Source: Favolaschia claudopus
Lineage: Eukaryota; Basidiomycota; Agaricomycetes; Agaricales; Mycenaceae
Assembly (NCBI GenBank): GCA_037176885.1
Contig: JAWWNJ010000137.1
Coordinates: 496,001-560,000 of the forward strand
Length of the DNA stretch: 64,000 nucleotides
Direction: 5' to 3'
Positions 33,639 through 44,490 of this stretch are shown piece by piece; the first letter of the stretch is position 1; each line of letters starts with the position of its first letter. The notes beneath the pieces were generated by a model that was not told the origin of the DNA, searched no databases, and worked only from the letters and a program-made list of their open reading frames with translations. The position numbers and the translations under genes were made by a program.

Positions 33639-33754
33639 GAGTGTATTAGCAAAAAATTTGAGTTGAGGTTTTTTTGAATCCTGATTGGCTGCTCCACACC
33701 TCGCGACCAATCAGAGATTGTAGAAAATCTGGGCTAAAAACTGTTAATACACTC
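33639..33754. mobile_element. 116-base miniature element with GAGTGTATTA ends
   Basis: Inverted ends GAGTGTATTA/TAATACACTC flanked by TA. The centre is a near-palindrome around CTGATTGGCTGC and GCGACCAATCAG. It is non-coding. Confidence 0.7.
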
Positions 33755-33839
33755 TATTTTCGTACTGGTTCTAGTACCCTCGCTTACTTCGTCTGCGCCT
33801 CCATCGCCGCCGGCACCATCCTCCCTAGGCTCGTGACCC

Positions 33840-33896
33840 GCCTGCCTACGGAGATCAGTTTTTATATTGGGGACCTAAACTGCCGTAGGCAGGCTG
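33840..33896. repeat. Short hairpin
   Basis: 11-base inverted arms CCTGCCTACGG/CCGTAGGCAGG around an A/T-rich loop. No further context explains it. Confidence 0.5.
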
Positions 33897-34078
33897 GTAC
33901 TATTCGTGACAGGCCAAAGGGCGGGGCCGGAGTTTTATACCTAAGTGACAGTATACAATGAGAAGAATAATTGTCGAACACAAACAGAGTTGGGCAGCCC
34001 AAGTGGGCCATTCAAATTTGGTTAAGGCAGCTCTGAGCTGAAGAAAAGGGCTCATGATAGAAAGGAAGGATGCTCAAC

Positions 34079-34309
34079 GAAAGGAGTCGATTGCGCTATG
34101 TCCGAGGTTTTTCCCATCAATTTTGAGGTTACGGCCAAATTTTCGGCTATCATTTCATAATTTTTCGTGTTTTTGACAATCGGCTCGTGCAAAACTGTTC
34201 TTTGGATGCTTAGCGACTGTTTTACACAAAAATCTAGACATCTGGGGGTATGTCACACCTTCCATAAAGGGAAGATCAAAGTTGTCGACTTTGCGTGTCC
34301 GGCACTGTA
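34079..34309 (-). mobile_element. Fragment of CAGTGCCGGACACG element, copy 1
   Basis: Ends at 34309 with the terminus that reads CAGTGCCGGACACGCAAAGT inward, followed by TA. It is homologous in inverted orientation to 49023-49108 joined to 49909-50084, down to a shared CATAGCGCAATC. This copy lacks the insertion found in copy 2 and so serves as the empty site. The other terminus is not visible. Confidence 0.7.
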
Positions 34310-34328
34310 GGAGCAAGCCGTAAGAAGC

Positions 34329-34419
34329 AAAAGCGGCTTCTTAATAAGCCTTATTAAGCCTCTTAAGGGCTTAGCTTTCGGAGGAGCCCTTACTAATAAG
34401 GGCTTAAGGAAGAACACTG
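34329..34419. mobile_element. Fragment of hAT-type CAGTG element
   Basis: Ends GGAAGAACACTG with the same CTTAAG/TTATTAAG words as the nested element at 8699-9224. The left terminus is missing. Confidence 0.6.
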
Positions 34420-35436
34420 GAACTTGACATTTACATTAACTCACAAAGAGCATATTGGTTCTACGTTGGAGCAGGAAAACTAAGTAACAGCAAAGACGTA
34501 TTAGGACAGACACGGCCCGGCGTAGTTCGATGATTTGTTGAGAAAATTGAACGACACCCATTTCAGATGAACCTGAACGCAGTGCGTAGATAGAGGACCG
34601 GCGTAGTTGGATAATTTGTTGTAAAGACACAGTTATCTGTAGTGAGCTCGGTGCAAGTCGAGACATCTGTCGTACATCGTGTTGGGGGATATATCGTGAT
34701 GGCAGAGTCCACGCAGACAAACCTTCTCAAGACAGCTGTAAATAAACGCTGAAAGCTCGGCTGTCACTGTACTGGCCCATGTTTGCTGCGTCCAGTGGAC
34801 CTCTATTTTGGAAGACGCCAACTGCCTTGGAGATGGGAAAAGCTAGACCTTGCTTGTTACTACTATGACGTTGGTGTGGACATCGGCCTTTCGAAAATGT
34901 GCCGCTCCATCTTCACCTAATAGGCTCTCGGGCCCAAGAACTACTTCGAGCACCTCCGCTACCGAAGTGCCCTCCCAATATCTGGTTGTGAAGCATCAGG
35001 CAACTCTGGTAAAATATGCAGTGGCTACTTGACTATGGTATTTTTCAAAAATTCGTGGAATTGTTCAGGGTTGATGCTCATCCAGGCCTGCTGGGTCTGT
35101 TCCACAAGGCTAGAGTCTAGCAAAAGATTCTTGAGTGAAGGAAGAAGCTAGCGAGCTGTTGTCAATCAATGCAATCACGACATCTTCGAAGTCCCACCCG
35201 CGGCAAAAGAAATGTCAGGACATCCTCTTCCATCGGGGGAGGAATGTGCTGGTAGAGTGATCAGGGGCTACTAGGTAGCAAACAGACGATATAAAAGTTG
35301 TTAACGGCTGACCGGCGACCGGTACTTTGCTGAAAAGGGGGAAATTGCCCACATCACACAGCCGCGACGGTTTCGGGTCTCACAATGCTTCGGGGTGTCA
35401 TCATTCAGAGTAAACGCCCTATGTGTATGCGAGAGG
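34420..35436. other. No gene recognised
   Basis: A minus-strand frame at 34436-34720 contains an internal near-repeat (QQIIQLRR/QQIIELRR) caused by a DNA duplication with CCGGCGTAGTT at both copies. No family match. Confidence 0.45.
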
Positions 35437-37042
35437 CTAATTTTGAGGGGGGAGAAGCCTCCGAGAGTACTTATTATCCCCAATCGGAAAAGCGATTCCT
35501 TGCAACGTTTTAACACCACGATTGAAAAGAAAGCCCGGATGAAAAACGAAAGGCCTCTTGAGTGTCAGTCGTTGACTTTTACGCATGGTGATTGCCAGTG
35601 GCGAGAGGTTGTTTAGTTCTTCAGCCAGCACCATTGAAACCAAAGTGGATGCATCAGGAAAAGCCGAAAGTGCGCCATAGTCCGCCATAGACACTTAGAG
35701 TGTGATGTTGACAGTGACCGTCCTAGAGCCCTTAAAACCAGTTCGGCCAAGGCTTGAGGCCTTCTAAAGGGCAAAGGGCTATAGTTACTCGGTGATCTTG
35801 TTCTTCCTTTAGCGCCAAGTGAAATTTCTGAATTAATTGCTGCCGAAGGGACAGTTCTTTGGCGGCCTCTGTCTGAGCAGCATTCAGACGCGTTCGAACT
35901 CCGCGAGCAGCTTGAATAGTTTGATGGCAACGGCGTAGCTCGACGAGACGCTCGAGGTTGAGTCCGCCGGGTGTTACCGCGCCTCGGCCCAGAGGCTTAG
36001 ACGCTTCCGATACTGCGAATCTCAAGACGAGCTTGCTGAATGACATCTTTCTCTCCGGCAAAGAGTTCGTCAGCAATTTCGTCCTGATCTTCTGAGATAC
36101 TTTGGCTTTGGCATTTCAATTAGCGGGAAAATACCATCGAACAGATGCCACATACATCTTAGTCATTTCATCCGCAGAAAGAGCTAAGGCGGCAGATGTG
36201 AGGTTCAATAGCTCCTGAGCTTTGGACGTCGTTCGGGAAATGTCGGGATTTTCCGCCTCTTCGATAAGGAGTTGTAGTTCTTGCGCTTCGCAGGTGCTTT
36301 CCGCTTCATCGTCGAAGTCATCGGATGCCGAGTAGTACCAGGTGTCGATTCCCGGGAGCGTAGGAACTGCGCCCGCAGAAGCAGGAGTGTGGACCTGTGA
36401 TGGTCTTAGACCCAAGAGTCCAATGAGACTATCGGACTCCTCGGCCGCTTTCAACGCGATTTCGTCGATATCAGAGTCAGTGGGAAATGAAGAGAGGGCC
36501 AGAATGTCGAGCCCAGTGCTGTCGAAATATGTACAGTCGAAGCTGTCATAACCCATAGCCCTCGGTAGGGCCAAAAAGCTATGGGATATGATAGATTTAT
36601 GGGTTATCCCAGCCAAAAACCGGTCAAAAACCCCCAAAAATGTATGGGTTAAGGGAGATTATGGGTTACGGGAGCTATGGGTTATGACAGCTTCGACTGT
36701 ATGCGAATAGCCAGCTGCACGATCCTCTGGATTGGATGTTTTCGCGCGAAGGATGGCCGCCCGAATCTTGACGCGAAGCTTTGGGATCATGTAGAGGAAG
36801 TCCAGCATACTAAAGTCCTTGACGATGCGACGTGCTTCGCCGAAGAGATGTTCGTAAGCCTCGCTGGAGTGGAGCCAGGGGAGAAGGGGATAGAGCTCGC
36901 TGAGGTGGTCGCGATGGACGTAAAGTAGTGCAATATAACCTTCGATGATAATCCGTGCGATGTCGACGGCCTCGTGAGACAAGAAATATTCGCTTTTCTT
37001 GTATCCTGCAATTCTTACATACCACTGTTTACTTTCCAGCAT
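35437..37042 (-). pseudogene. Unrecognised gene remnant split by a miniature element
   Basis: Minus-strand pieces in order: 37042-36702 with HSSEAYEHLFGEARRIVKDF and LDFLYMIPKLRVKIRAA; 36531-36116 with YFDSTGLDILALSSFPTDSD and an acidic stretch; 36076-35732, a coiled-coil-like Glu/Gln/Arg-rich part; and 35694-35437 with STLVSMVLAEELNNLSPLAI. The first two join in frame (RAAGYSH to TYFDSTGLD) when the element at 36534-36699 and one TA are removed. Between the second and third pieces the frame changes near 36080, so a further frameshift or intron exists. The start is lost at a dispersed repeat near 37058. It resembles dispersed multicopy proteins of basidiomycete genomes, possibly element-encoded. 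I cannot name a function. Confidence 0.55.
36534..36699. mobile_element. 166-base miniature element inside a gene remnant
   Basis: Inverted ends CAGTCGAAGCTGTCATAACC on both sides (about 26 bases, perfect), flanked by TA (36532-36533 and 36700-36701). The interior repeats the words ATGGGTTA and CCATAGC. Its removal with one TA restores the surrounding reading frame. Confidence 0.92.
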
Positions 37043-37057
37043 ACTGTACTCTCGTAA

Positions 37058-37200
37058 GCATTACGTAGTCTTTATGCGTTTGTAACCGAGACCACGACGT
37101 TCTCTACACAAACGCAGTTTCTTTAGACTTCTTGTCTTGACCACTCGATACGGGCGATACCGAACAGCAAATTACGCTGACATATCCGACTGTATATGAA
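37058..37200. repeat. Dispersed repeat, related to 42230-42330
   Basis: ATTACGTAGTCTTT, then CTCTACACA, then CTTCTTGTCTTGACC and CTCGATACGGGCGATA, then CCGAACAGC and ATTACGCTGACA, recur in the same order at 42230-42330 with substitutions and small indels. Nature unknown. Confidence 0.65.
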
Positions 37201-37359
37201 TGAGACCTCTAAAATGCTTTCTTTCCATAGAAAAAACAATAGGCAATTAGGCATGATTGATTGGTCTCCATCGGCCCCACTGCATCCCCGGTTCTGTTTA
37301 AATACCGCGAGGATTTCTATCTCATTCTCCACCGCAACTGTAATCAGACAAAGTTGGGT

Positions 37360-38719
37360 ATGTCACTTCTAACTGTCTTCTTCCTTGCCGCCGCACCTAT
37401 AGTCACCGCGACCCGACGGGCAGATGCCCCACCGGGTCCACCCTCTAATCCCTGCCCGCCAACCAACCTCTTAGATATGAGACTCACCGCTTCCGGAGTA
37501 AGCGCGGAGAATGGCTTCATGATCGACACTTGCAGCTATGAGACCACTACAACCTTATGTGGTATTTCTGATTGCAAAATACAGTCGGTTATGTGCTCTT
37601 ATTTCCGCGTTCGTCCCTTTCTTCTGTCATTTTGGCGGACACTGACAAAAATCTCATAAGTCAACCGGTGGGGCCCCTGTCAGTTCCACCGAGCGCAATC
37701 CAAGTTGCCCCATATCAATTGGAGACCCCGCAGCGCCTGCACGTTGCCCCAGCGTAAACAAGAACCAGGCACCACTGCAGAGTGGTGCTTCGAATGCCGA
37801 TACGACGGACTGCTTTTATACCAAGGAAATCGCTCCGTGTGTCTATACTCCCGTCTGTCAAGCACACTGGTTCAAATGGTCGAGAGTCTAATCACATCCT
37901 TAGGAAAACTATTCCAGTGGCCCCGCAAATTGTCCCCCAGCGCTCTCGTCAGGAGAAGCTCGGTGTGCCTTTTTCAACGGAGACAATGCACTTCTGGATA
38001 CTGGTGCCTCAAACGCAGACACGACTGACTGCTTCTACTTTAACGAAGTGGCCCCCTGCGTATACACACCGGTGCGTTCACCGGATTCGCGAGATCCCTT
38101 GCGTCACACGCCCCATAGGAGAAACTGTCTAGTGGGCCGGGAAACTGCCCCCTGTCGCGTGTACCTGGGCCGCTGTCCCCCCATTCAACATTGTTTCCCC
38201 CAATGAAGTGTCCTGATCAAGACAAGAATCAGGAGGCGTTGGAGGATGGCTCCCAACTTGGTGATTTCTTTACTTGCATCTACTTCAACGCAGAGGACGC
38301 TTGCACCTACTCCAACGTATGTTACCACTGACTTAAGCCAAACTCTGACCAATTTTGCGGATAGACAGGAGACTTTGTCAATGGCCCATCAAATTGCCCA
38401 GAAATAACAGTAGCGTCAGTGCCACCAGTGCACAGTGTGAGTAATAATATTAATTGTCCGTAGGCCATCACCTGCCCCCACAATTGGAAGGAACATCGAA
38501 GTAGACTCCGACCTTACCGAAACCTCTGGAAAAGGCGTCATTCTGCACCCAGATCTGATCGCACTTTCCATCATGGTGGGAATTAGCCTCGTGGCAGCTC
38601 TCGTTTTAGGAATTTGTTATTTCGGCCGGCGCCGTAATTTCCAGCGCTGCGCCTCACACAACGCAGTTGGAAAAACTGATGCAGCATTGTCACCCCTCAT
38701 GAAAGATGTCTTAAAATGA
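37360..38719 (+). CDS. Secreted Cys-repeat single-pass membrane protein
   Basis: Exons 37360-37587, 37661-37852, 37904-38071, 38119-38316 and 38365-38436 are all phase 0 with GT-AG introns of 47-73 bases. A last exon from 38464 to 38719 would encode the membrane segment. It starts with a signal-peptide-like MSLLTVFFLAAAPIVTATRR. Then come repeated modules with Cys pairs: SNADTTDCFYTKEIAPCVYT in exon 2, SNADTTDCFYFNEVAPCVYT in exon 3, and looser ones in exons 1 and 4. The end has LIALSIMVGISLVAALVLGI followed by RRR, a transmembrane helix with a short cytoplasmic tail. One repeat per exon suggests growth by exon duplication. The junction from exon 5 to 6 is off by one base in my model, so either another splice site is used or the copy has a frameshift. 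A TTTAAATA box lies about 60 bases before the ATG. Probable cell-surface protein; family unknown. Confidence 0.6.
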
Positions 38720-38746
38720 AATACGTCACTGTACTAACGGCGTGGA

Positions 38747-38794
38747 GGTTACTGATGGTGACCTGTCACGTGCCTCTTTGCCCGCCAATTCTAC
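38747..38794. repeat. 48-base exact repeat of 46498-46545
   Basis: GGTTACTGATGGTGACCTGT through CCAATTCTAC is identical in both places and in the same orientation. At 46545 it abuts a GC-rich repeat copy; here it does not. It may be an element end. Confidence 0.8.
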
Positions 38795-38922
38795 CAGATG
38801 TACTAATCATGGTGACTTTGGCAAAATATATCCTCAATCTGATGAAGTAATCGAACGATTGAATGGATTCCGCTCACGATCAGAAGGATTGAAAGATTTG
38901 GTAGTTACTGTACAATCTGATA

Positions 38923-40300
38923 CTCGTAGTGAGAAAAAGTCATGGACGGTCGGTTCTTTGACCGATTTCGGCTGTCTTTGCACCCTTTTCTATGATTCCA
39001 GGTGCTGGGTGTATGTAGACTACACTTGCAACAAATTACTTACCATCACCGAGATCCAATATAATTGATATTTGGCTAAAAACAGCCAAACAGTCAGACA
39101 ACTCCGAAATCGATTTTTCTAACTCAGCAAGAATTCTTTTTCACAGAAATACCTCCCACGCAGGGTGTACCTCTAAAAAAACTATTGAGATTCAGAACTT
39201 AGATGAAGCAAAACGGTGCAGCCATTCTTGAGATATCGTGCTTGCAAGTTTGCCAAAATTGCCGTAAAATAGCCAAAAATGGTAAAAACAGCCAAAAGTG
39301 GCCAACTCCAGAGCGTGATACAGTGGTGGCAAATAGAAATTGCCGTGGCTTTTTGGCCAAAACCTTGCTGTATACTTCACCGAATGACCTGAAATAAAAT
39401 GTAGAGATAAATATATGATACTACTGTACCACTTAGAACACTCAGCTATATATTATGCCCTGACAATGCATCAATAACAGGACAGTTTCTGATTATTGCC
39501 ATATCTGGAAAAGCTCAATGTATCCTCAGCACAAAAGTGTCATAATAGGATGAAAGTACTTGAAAAACAATGCTAGTTATCACTTTGATTGACTGGAATT
39601 GAACCTCATTTGAGCTCGCAACGGCTGCTTGAGGTTGGTCCTTTTAGCTATTTTCTCTGCATTTTCAAGCCAACTTTGAGCGGCTGCTGTGAGCCCAAAT
39701 GAGGGTCAATTCCATTCAACCAAAGTGGAAACGAGGACTGTTTTTCAAGTACTTTCATCCTATTATGACACCTTTTCGCTGAACCCTCATTGTGTTTTTC
39801 CGAATATGGCAAAAATCGGAAATCATCCTATGATTGATGCATTCTCAGGGCATAATATATTGCTGAGTGTTCTAAGAGGTACAGAAGTATCACATACCAA
39901 TCTCTACATATTATTTGAGGTCATTCGGTGAAGTATACAGCCAGATTTTCACCAAAAAGCCACGGCAATTTCTATTTGCCACCACTGTATCTCAACAACG
40001 GCTCGACCGTTTGACTTCATTTAAGTTGGAGAATCACTCAGTTTCGATGGCGCTACAAGACAGGGCAAGCCATCATTCAAACAAAAAAAGTCTCGTTGAC
40101 TTACAAAATTGAAGTTTTGAGCTACAAGATTGTTTGGCCATTTTCGGCCAAACATCAATTATTTTTGATCTCGGTGATGGTCAGTAATTTGTTACAGGTG
40201 CAGTTTACATACACCCAGCACCCGGAATTATGAAAAAAGGGGCAAAGACGGCCGAGATCGGTCAAAGAACCGACCGTCCATGACTTTTTCTCACTACGAG
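38923..40300. mobile_element. 1.38-kb palindromic element flanked by TA
   Basis: Two arms (38923 to about 39640 and about 39660 to 40300) are inverted copies nearly to the centre. The outer ends are CTCGTAGTGAGAAAAAGTCA on both sides, with TA at 38921-38922 and 40301-40302. Matching internal landmarks include ACGGTCGGTTCTTTGACCGA, CAAATTACTTACCATCACCG and CAAGTACTTTCATCCTATTA. It has no coding capacity; the 108-codon frame across its left end is accidental. The structure is like a giant foldback miniature element. Confidence 0.88.
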
Positions 40301-41107
40301 TAGCTGAAGTTTTGTTTGACTTTAATTGTAAAACTATTTAATTAGTTTGACAAATGGGTAGTTATTCTAATTTTTTATACACAAAACAATTTCCTGTCTA
40401 TCATCTCTCAATGGTTATTTGGAATTCAAGAGACAGAACATGGCAGTGTTTGCACAGAATTCTCCAGCCAAGCAAGCACCTCATCCGGAACCTCTCCAAA
40501 TACACCAAATCAATATGGGCAGCTTTGTGGGGGGCCGGGGGCCAGACTGTACTCAAATCAAGAATTTCCCACACATCGGCAATCGCCGCCTTCGTGCTGG
40601 CGGATACTCGGAGTCCTCGGACTCGGTTCTCCGATCACCAGAGAGTACAATCGTGTACATATTCCGCAATCGTAGGCGTAGGGGTTAACCGTCCGATCAG
40701 CTGGGTGCACTTAAGTAACGCACATAACGCACAGCCTCTTGGAGCACATAATCCGAGGCAGGCGATCCTCTGTTTCTGCGCGTCTTAAAACCTGGAAATA
40801 TTTGGCAAGTCAGTTTAGATAGCATAGATTGTATTTGTCGGAAAAAATCACGGAGTTTCTGTATCTGGTACAAGTGTAGCCAGACTTGAAGTTGCCCGCC
40901 AAAAGTTATGTGCACTGATGTGACTGTCACGTCACATTATGTGCATAGTCGCCAGCCGTTGTCCTTCGTGCACGCCACACCCATCGTATTAGGGTTCGAT
41001 CTTCTACTCGTGGCCATCAATTTGTGTTCGACACGCTCTGCCACGTCAAAACACGAAAAAACACGTCCCGTTCCTCAGTAATACCCCGCAAGTCTGAAAT
41101 CATTTAT
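40301..41107. other. No gene recognised
   Basis: Frames on both strands (for example 40354-40788) show no motif. No clear repeat partner in the window. Confidence 0.45.
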
Positions 41108-41373
41108 GCTATCCTATACATGAAAACACAAGGTGACGTTAGTAACGTGACTTTTGACAGAAAGTAACGTGCTTTTTGACAGAAAATCACGGGGTCCCCG
41201 GCGCCGCGCGCCGGCGAGTGCAGCGAGCGGCAGTGCGGCGCCGCGGGCACGGAATCCAGCAAAAAAATTCGCAAAAAAATTAAACCGGGGTTTGGGGCGG
41301 AGCCCCGACAAGCTGTGCACCAGCCGTAGGGAGGGACGCGAGCGCAGCGAGCCGGCCCTGCCGAAGGCGGGGT
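41108..41373 (+). repeat. GC-rich dispersed repeat, copy 1
   Basis: Starts ATCCTATACATGAAAA, contains GTGACTTTTGACAGAAA twice and a GC-rich core GGCGAGTGCAGCGAGCGGCA, and ends AAGCTTGT. It is joined directly head-to-tail to copy 2. The same start and core are found at 49637-49800. Confidence 0.75.
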
Positions 41374-41600
41374 GCTTAAGCTTGTACTTGAAAAGAGGGC
41401 CAGGCCATCAGTCGCGTGACTTTTGACAGAAAATCACGGGGTCTTTGTCGAGATGTTGAGATCGTACTAGACGTCGCGAGCGGAGCGAGCGCGGCGGGGT
41501 TTGGGGCGGCCAGCCCCAACAAGCTGTGTGACCGAACGGAGGGAGGCCGGCGAGCGCAGCGAGTCGGCCGTGCCGGAGGCAGGGAGGTAAAGCTTGTGCC
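41374..41600 (+). repeat. GC-rich dispersed repeat, copy 2
   Basis: From ACTTGAAAAGAGGGCCAGG through GACGTCGCGAGCGGAGCGAG and GGTTTGGGGCGGCCAGCCCC to AAGCTTGT. It is nearly identical in inverted orientation to 46549-46757 and close to 61002-61217 in the core. Confidence 0.85.
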
Positions 41601-41959
41601 ACCAACTACTGTCAATGCACCCATGTGGGGCCGGCTCAGATGCTCAAAAAATTGGCCATGACTGCCCCCAATAGTCTTCCTTAAGGCCATCTGTCTTATA
41701 AGGCCTTGTTGGAGAAGGTACAGGGCCCAGGTACGACATGAATTGTTGGATCAGTATTAATTCCTCAGTTGCAGATGATGCCAAAGCAGCAAAGGTGCGG
41801 GTAGGATACTCAAGTGTCCAATCTTCTGCACCGTTTCTTGTGAGACATGCAAGCAGCTAAGATTTCGGGGAGCTGATGATGGAAGTTTCCAAAAACATGC
41901 ACTCATAACAAAGACCACGCAGAAAAGAGTGCCTGGGAGACGTAAATTGTGTATAGTAA

Positions 41960-42100
41960 ATATAATGTTCATGCTCTTGGTTCAGCCTTGGTTCAATTCC
42001 GATCCTACATGATTTCCTTGAAATTCTCCCTTTCTTTCCCTTTTCGCATTTTTTTTTTCCTTTTTCCCCTTTCAGCTACCCAGTACAATGTAGTGCAGCT
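41960..42100 (+). repeat. SINE-like box B with pyrimidine tail
   Basis: Box B GGTTCAATTCC at 41990-42000 is followed by a T/C-rich tract to about 42072. The layout matches the remnant at 3130-3300 on the other strand. Box A is not clear. Confidence 0.35.
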
Positions 42101-42229
42101 GCGGTGCAATCTGTCAATCACGTCGCACGTGTGTATCGGAACATCAACGGATCCGTCGGGGTAAGTAGGAACACGAAGGTATGCCTTTTTTGGACATAAG
42201 CCTCCACAGACTTGATTAATGAGCCTTAG

Positions 42230-42330
42230 TATTACGTAGTCTTTGAACCACGTCTCTACACATACGGACTTCTCGTCTTGACTTCTCGATACGGGCGATA
42301 TTACCGAACAGCGGATTACGCTGACACAAA
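42230..42330. repeat. Dispersed repeat, partner of 37058-37200
   Basis: Shares TATTACGTAGTCTTT, CTTCTCGATACGGGCGATA and ATTACGCTGACA in order with 37058-37200. Directly before it, 42179-42225 matches 14203-14249. Confidence 0.65.
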
Positions 42331-42353
42331 CGCATCCCAGGTGGCCCCTGGTT

Positions 42354-43217
42354 GTCAGGGGAACCCCCCGCTTCCCCGACCCGCTCCGCTATTCCTTGCA
42401 TCACTCCAGCCTTCTTGGGAAACGCTACTCCTCCAGACTTCCCCCTTTGTCACACCTTCCTCCTTCGACCCCCCGTTCCCCTCCTCGACAGACTCCCTGT
42501 CGACCCTGCGCTCCTACAGCTAGTGCTCAGCGGCAACCCGGTTCCTACTGGTCTTCCGGTCAGACTTCTAGCCCTCCGAGAGCTCTGGTACCCCGAGCTC
42601 TGGTCGTCCGGACCTCCGGCCTTCCGGCTCCGGTCCCCCGGTCCCGGCCCGGCTTCCCACGCTCCCCCGGAGCTGGGCCAAGCCCCAGCGGTTCTGGTCA
42701 CCCAAGCCTCGATGCTCCCTGCTGTCTCGCCCTGCCCCTAGCGCCCTTCCCAGGTCCCTGGGCTCTATTCCTCTGGTCCTTCGACCCTCCGGACCCCGAG
42801 CTCCGGCCCTCTGGACTCCGGCTCCGGTTTCCCACGCTCCCCGGACCACAGGGTATCTTCGGGCCTTCGTCGGTCTACGATCTCTGGACCAGTATTGTGA
42901 TCCTCCCTCTTCTGGGCATATCCTACTGGCTCCCTGCTACTGTTGGATCATCTGATCATTGATATCACATCATAGATGCTGTGCTACTACATAGTTCCCA
43001 CGCACCGTGAGAAGTCACGCGTCACGCGCCCTTTTACTGTGACGCCTGGGCATGGAGACTCCTTACTCTGTTCTCTAAGGATTCTCCCTCTGCCCAGGTG
43101 AGTAGACACTCTTCCTCTTGTTGTAGCTAGCCCACTAAGGATTCTCCCTCTGCCCAGTGCTTGTTGGACTCTTGAGTACCTCGGGCCTCAGGCCCTGGCA
43201 GCTGTTGCCCTTACACT
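42354..43217 (+). repeat. Possible solo LTR or 5-prime LTR remnant
   Basis: Begins TGTCAGGGGAAC and ends TTACA just before CTGGTAAATAACGGGGG, a position where a primer-binding site would lie. A short open frame follows from 43269 (ATGGCGACTTTCGCACCG). The body is very GC-rich, and CTAAGGATTCTCCCTCTGCC occurs twice, 60 bases apart (43075 and 43135). No pol gene or second LTR is in the window, so this is tentative. Long frames here (for example 42396-42962) are low-complexity Pro/Ser shadows. Confidence 0.35.
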
Positions 43218-43762
43218 GGTAAATAACGGGGGCATTTAGAGCAGTCCCTGCATTCGACGACTTGCTCATGGCGACTTTCGCACCGCCCAACTACGACGCG
43301 AATGGCCGACACAGGGGGAGCTTCCTGCTTCCTCATTAACGTCTCACCTCAGCTGCCGCACACTGACACTCGCGTCTCACGCGCCCAAGCGCGCAATTCA
43401 CTTTCATTCACCCCAGGTTTGGGTCGATGGCCAGGTCGAAATCGCTGAGCCCAATACTACTTTCGCACCAAAACCGGGATAGCGCTGGCCCTCCTCTTGC
43501 TGTATCCTCGACCAAACCAGGCGCTTCTAATCCGCTCTCATTACACCGTTTGGTCTTGCAATTTTGCAGACGAACGCAAATTCGCCGTCACTAAAGTTAA
43601 GGCAATACAAACGGTCGTAGCAATGATTCCCTTCAAGCCCGATGGCAGAGACCGCATGGATTTTATTGTTGGACACTCAGTGGGGTACTTAGAAAAGGTC
43701 TGTGTACTCAGATGTGGCATAAGAACAAAACATGAAACTCAAATCTCAAAATCATTTTTGGT
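43218..43762. other. No gene recognised
   Basis: It may be leader and gag remnant of the LTR-like sequence, and a 99-codon frame at 43497 has no motif. Confidence 0.4.
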
Positions 43763-43844
43763 AGTTTATACTTACTGTATTCTATCAGGTATATAATACA
43801 TGAGTCGTTTCCTCCACGACTGAGTTTATACTTACTGTATTCTA
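43763..43844. repeat. 60-base tandem duplication
   Basis: GTTTATACTTACTGTATTCT is repeated at a 60-base offset (43763 and 43823). The element at 43845 sits in the second copy. The sequence after that element (TCAGGT) continues the copy-1 order, so the duplication predates the insertion. Confidence 0.7.
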
Positions 43845-44204
43845 CAGTTGCGGCAAAATCATATGTCCCTGCCATAAAAGGAAATTCAAATCAATCTCGA
43901 GCTTTTTCTACATTGTTGGCGGTCTTTGATCGAACGTAGAATGATAGCGTGGCATAAAATATGGCACTGCATCGCTTGAACAAACTTCATTGCGGCTTTT
44001 TCCGCCGTTCTTGGATTGTATTCAGATGGCTCGAGCCATACTCACTCGTTATCTGGGTGAAATAAAAAATTCAAAGGGTCTGGGTAGGTCCTAGATGGTC
44101 TCCTCATTCTTTCTATCACCAGAAATCTGCTTCAAGCTATGTATGATTGGGCAAAAGGTCGAGATTTCCTTTTATGGCAGGGACATTTGATTTTGCCGCA
44201 ACTG
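43845..44204. mobile_element. TA-flanked miniature element with CAGTTGCGG ends
   Basis: A 360-base element with about 42-base inverted ends starting CAGTTGCGGCAAAATCA, flanked by TA (43843-43844 and 44205-44206). One substitution separates the arms near the middle. It is non-coding. Confidence 0.9.
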
Positions 44205-44290
44205 TATCAGGTTATGGGCCACCGCGCCTCTGCTTAATCTCAGCCAGTACCGGACCGCTACTTGTCGAAAACTTGACGACTCTTTTTATT

Positions 44291-44490
44291 AGCGGGTTTG
44301 TGCGAAGCGACCCGGGTCGCTTTGGGACCGCTCAGATCTCGACAACGAGCAGTCTCAGGCGTAAAGTCCCAGCGACCTAGGAGTGCCCCAGGCAATACTC
44401 TTCCAGGTCGCTTAGAGCTCACACCTGGTATCTTTTGTTTCGGAGATCTGAGCGGTCGAAAAGCGACCCTGGGTCGCTCGCACAAACTCT
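44291..44490. mobile_element. 200-base inverted-repeat element, copy 1
   Basis: Inverted ends around GGTTTGTGCGAAGCGACCC and GACCGCTCAGATCTC, with about 45-base arms. Copy 2 at 51293-51492 is about 88 percent identical by eye. The flanks carry TATTA-like sequence, but the duplication length is unclear. Confidence 0.8.

Noticed and set aside
38742..39068. 108-codon open frame
   Set aside because: It crosses the boundary of the TA-flanked palindrome at 38923, so it cannot be an old gene.
42396..42962. 188-codon open frame
   Set aside because: Pro/Ser/Arg-rich composition follows from very GC-rich LTR-like DNA, and long frames exist on both strands at once.
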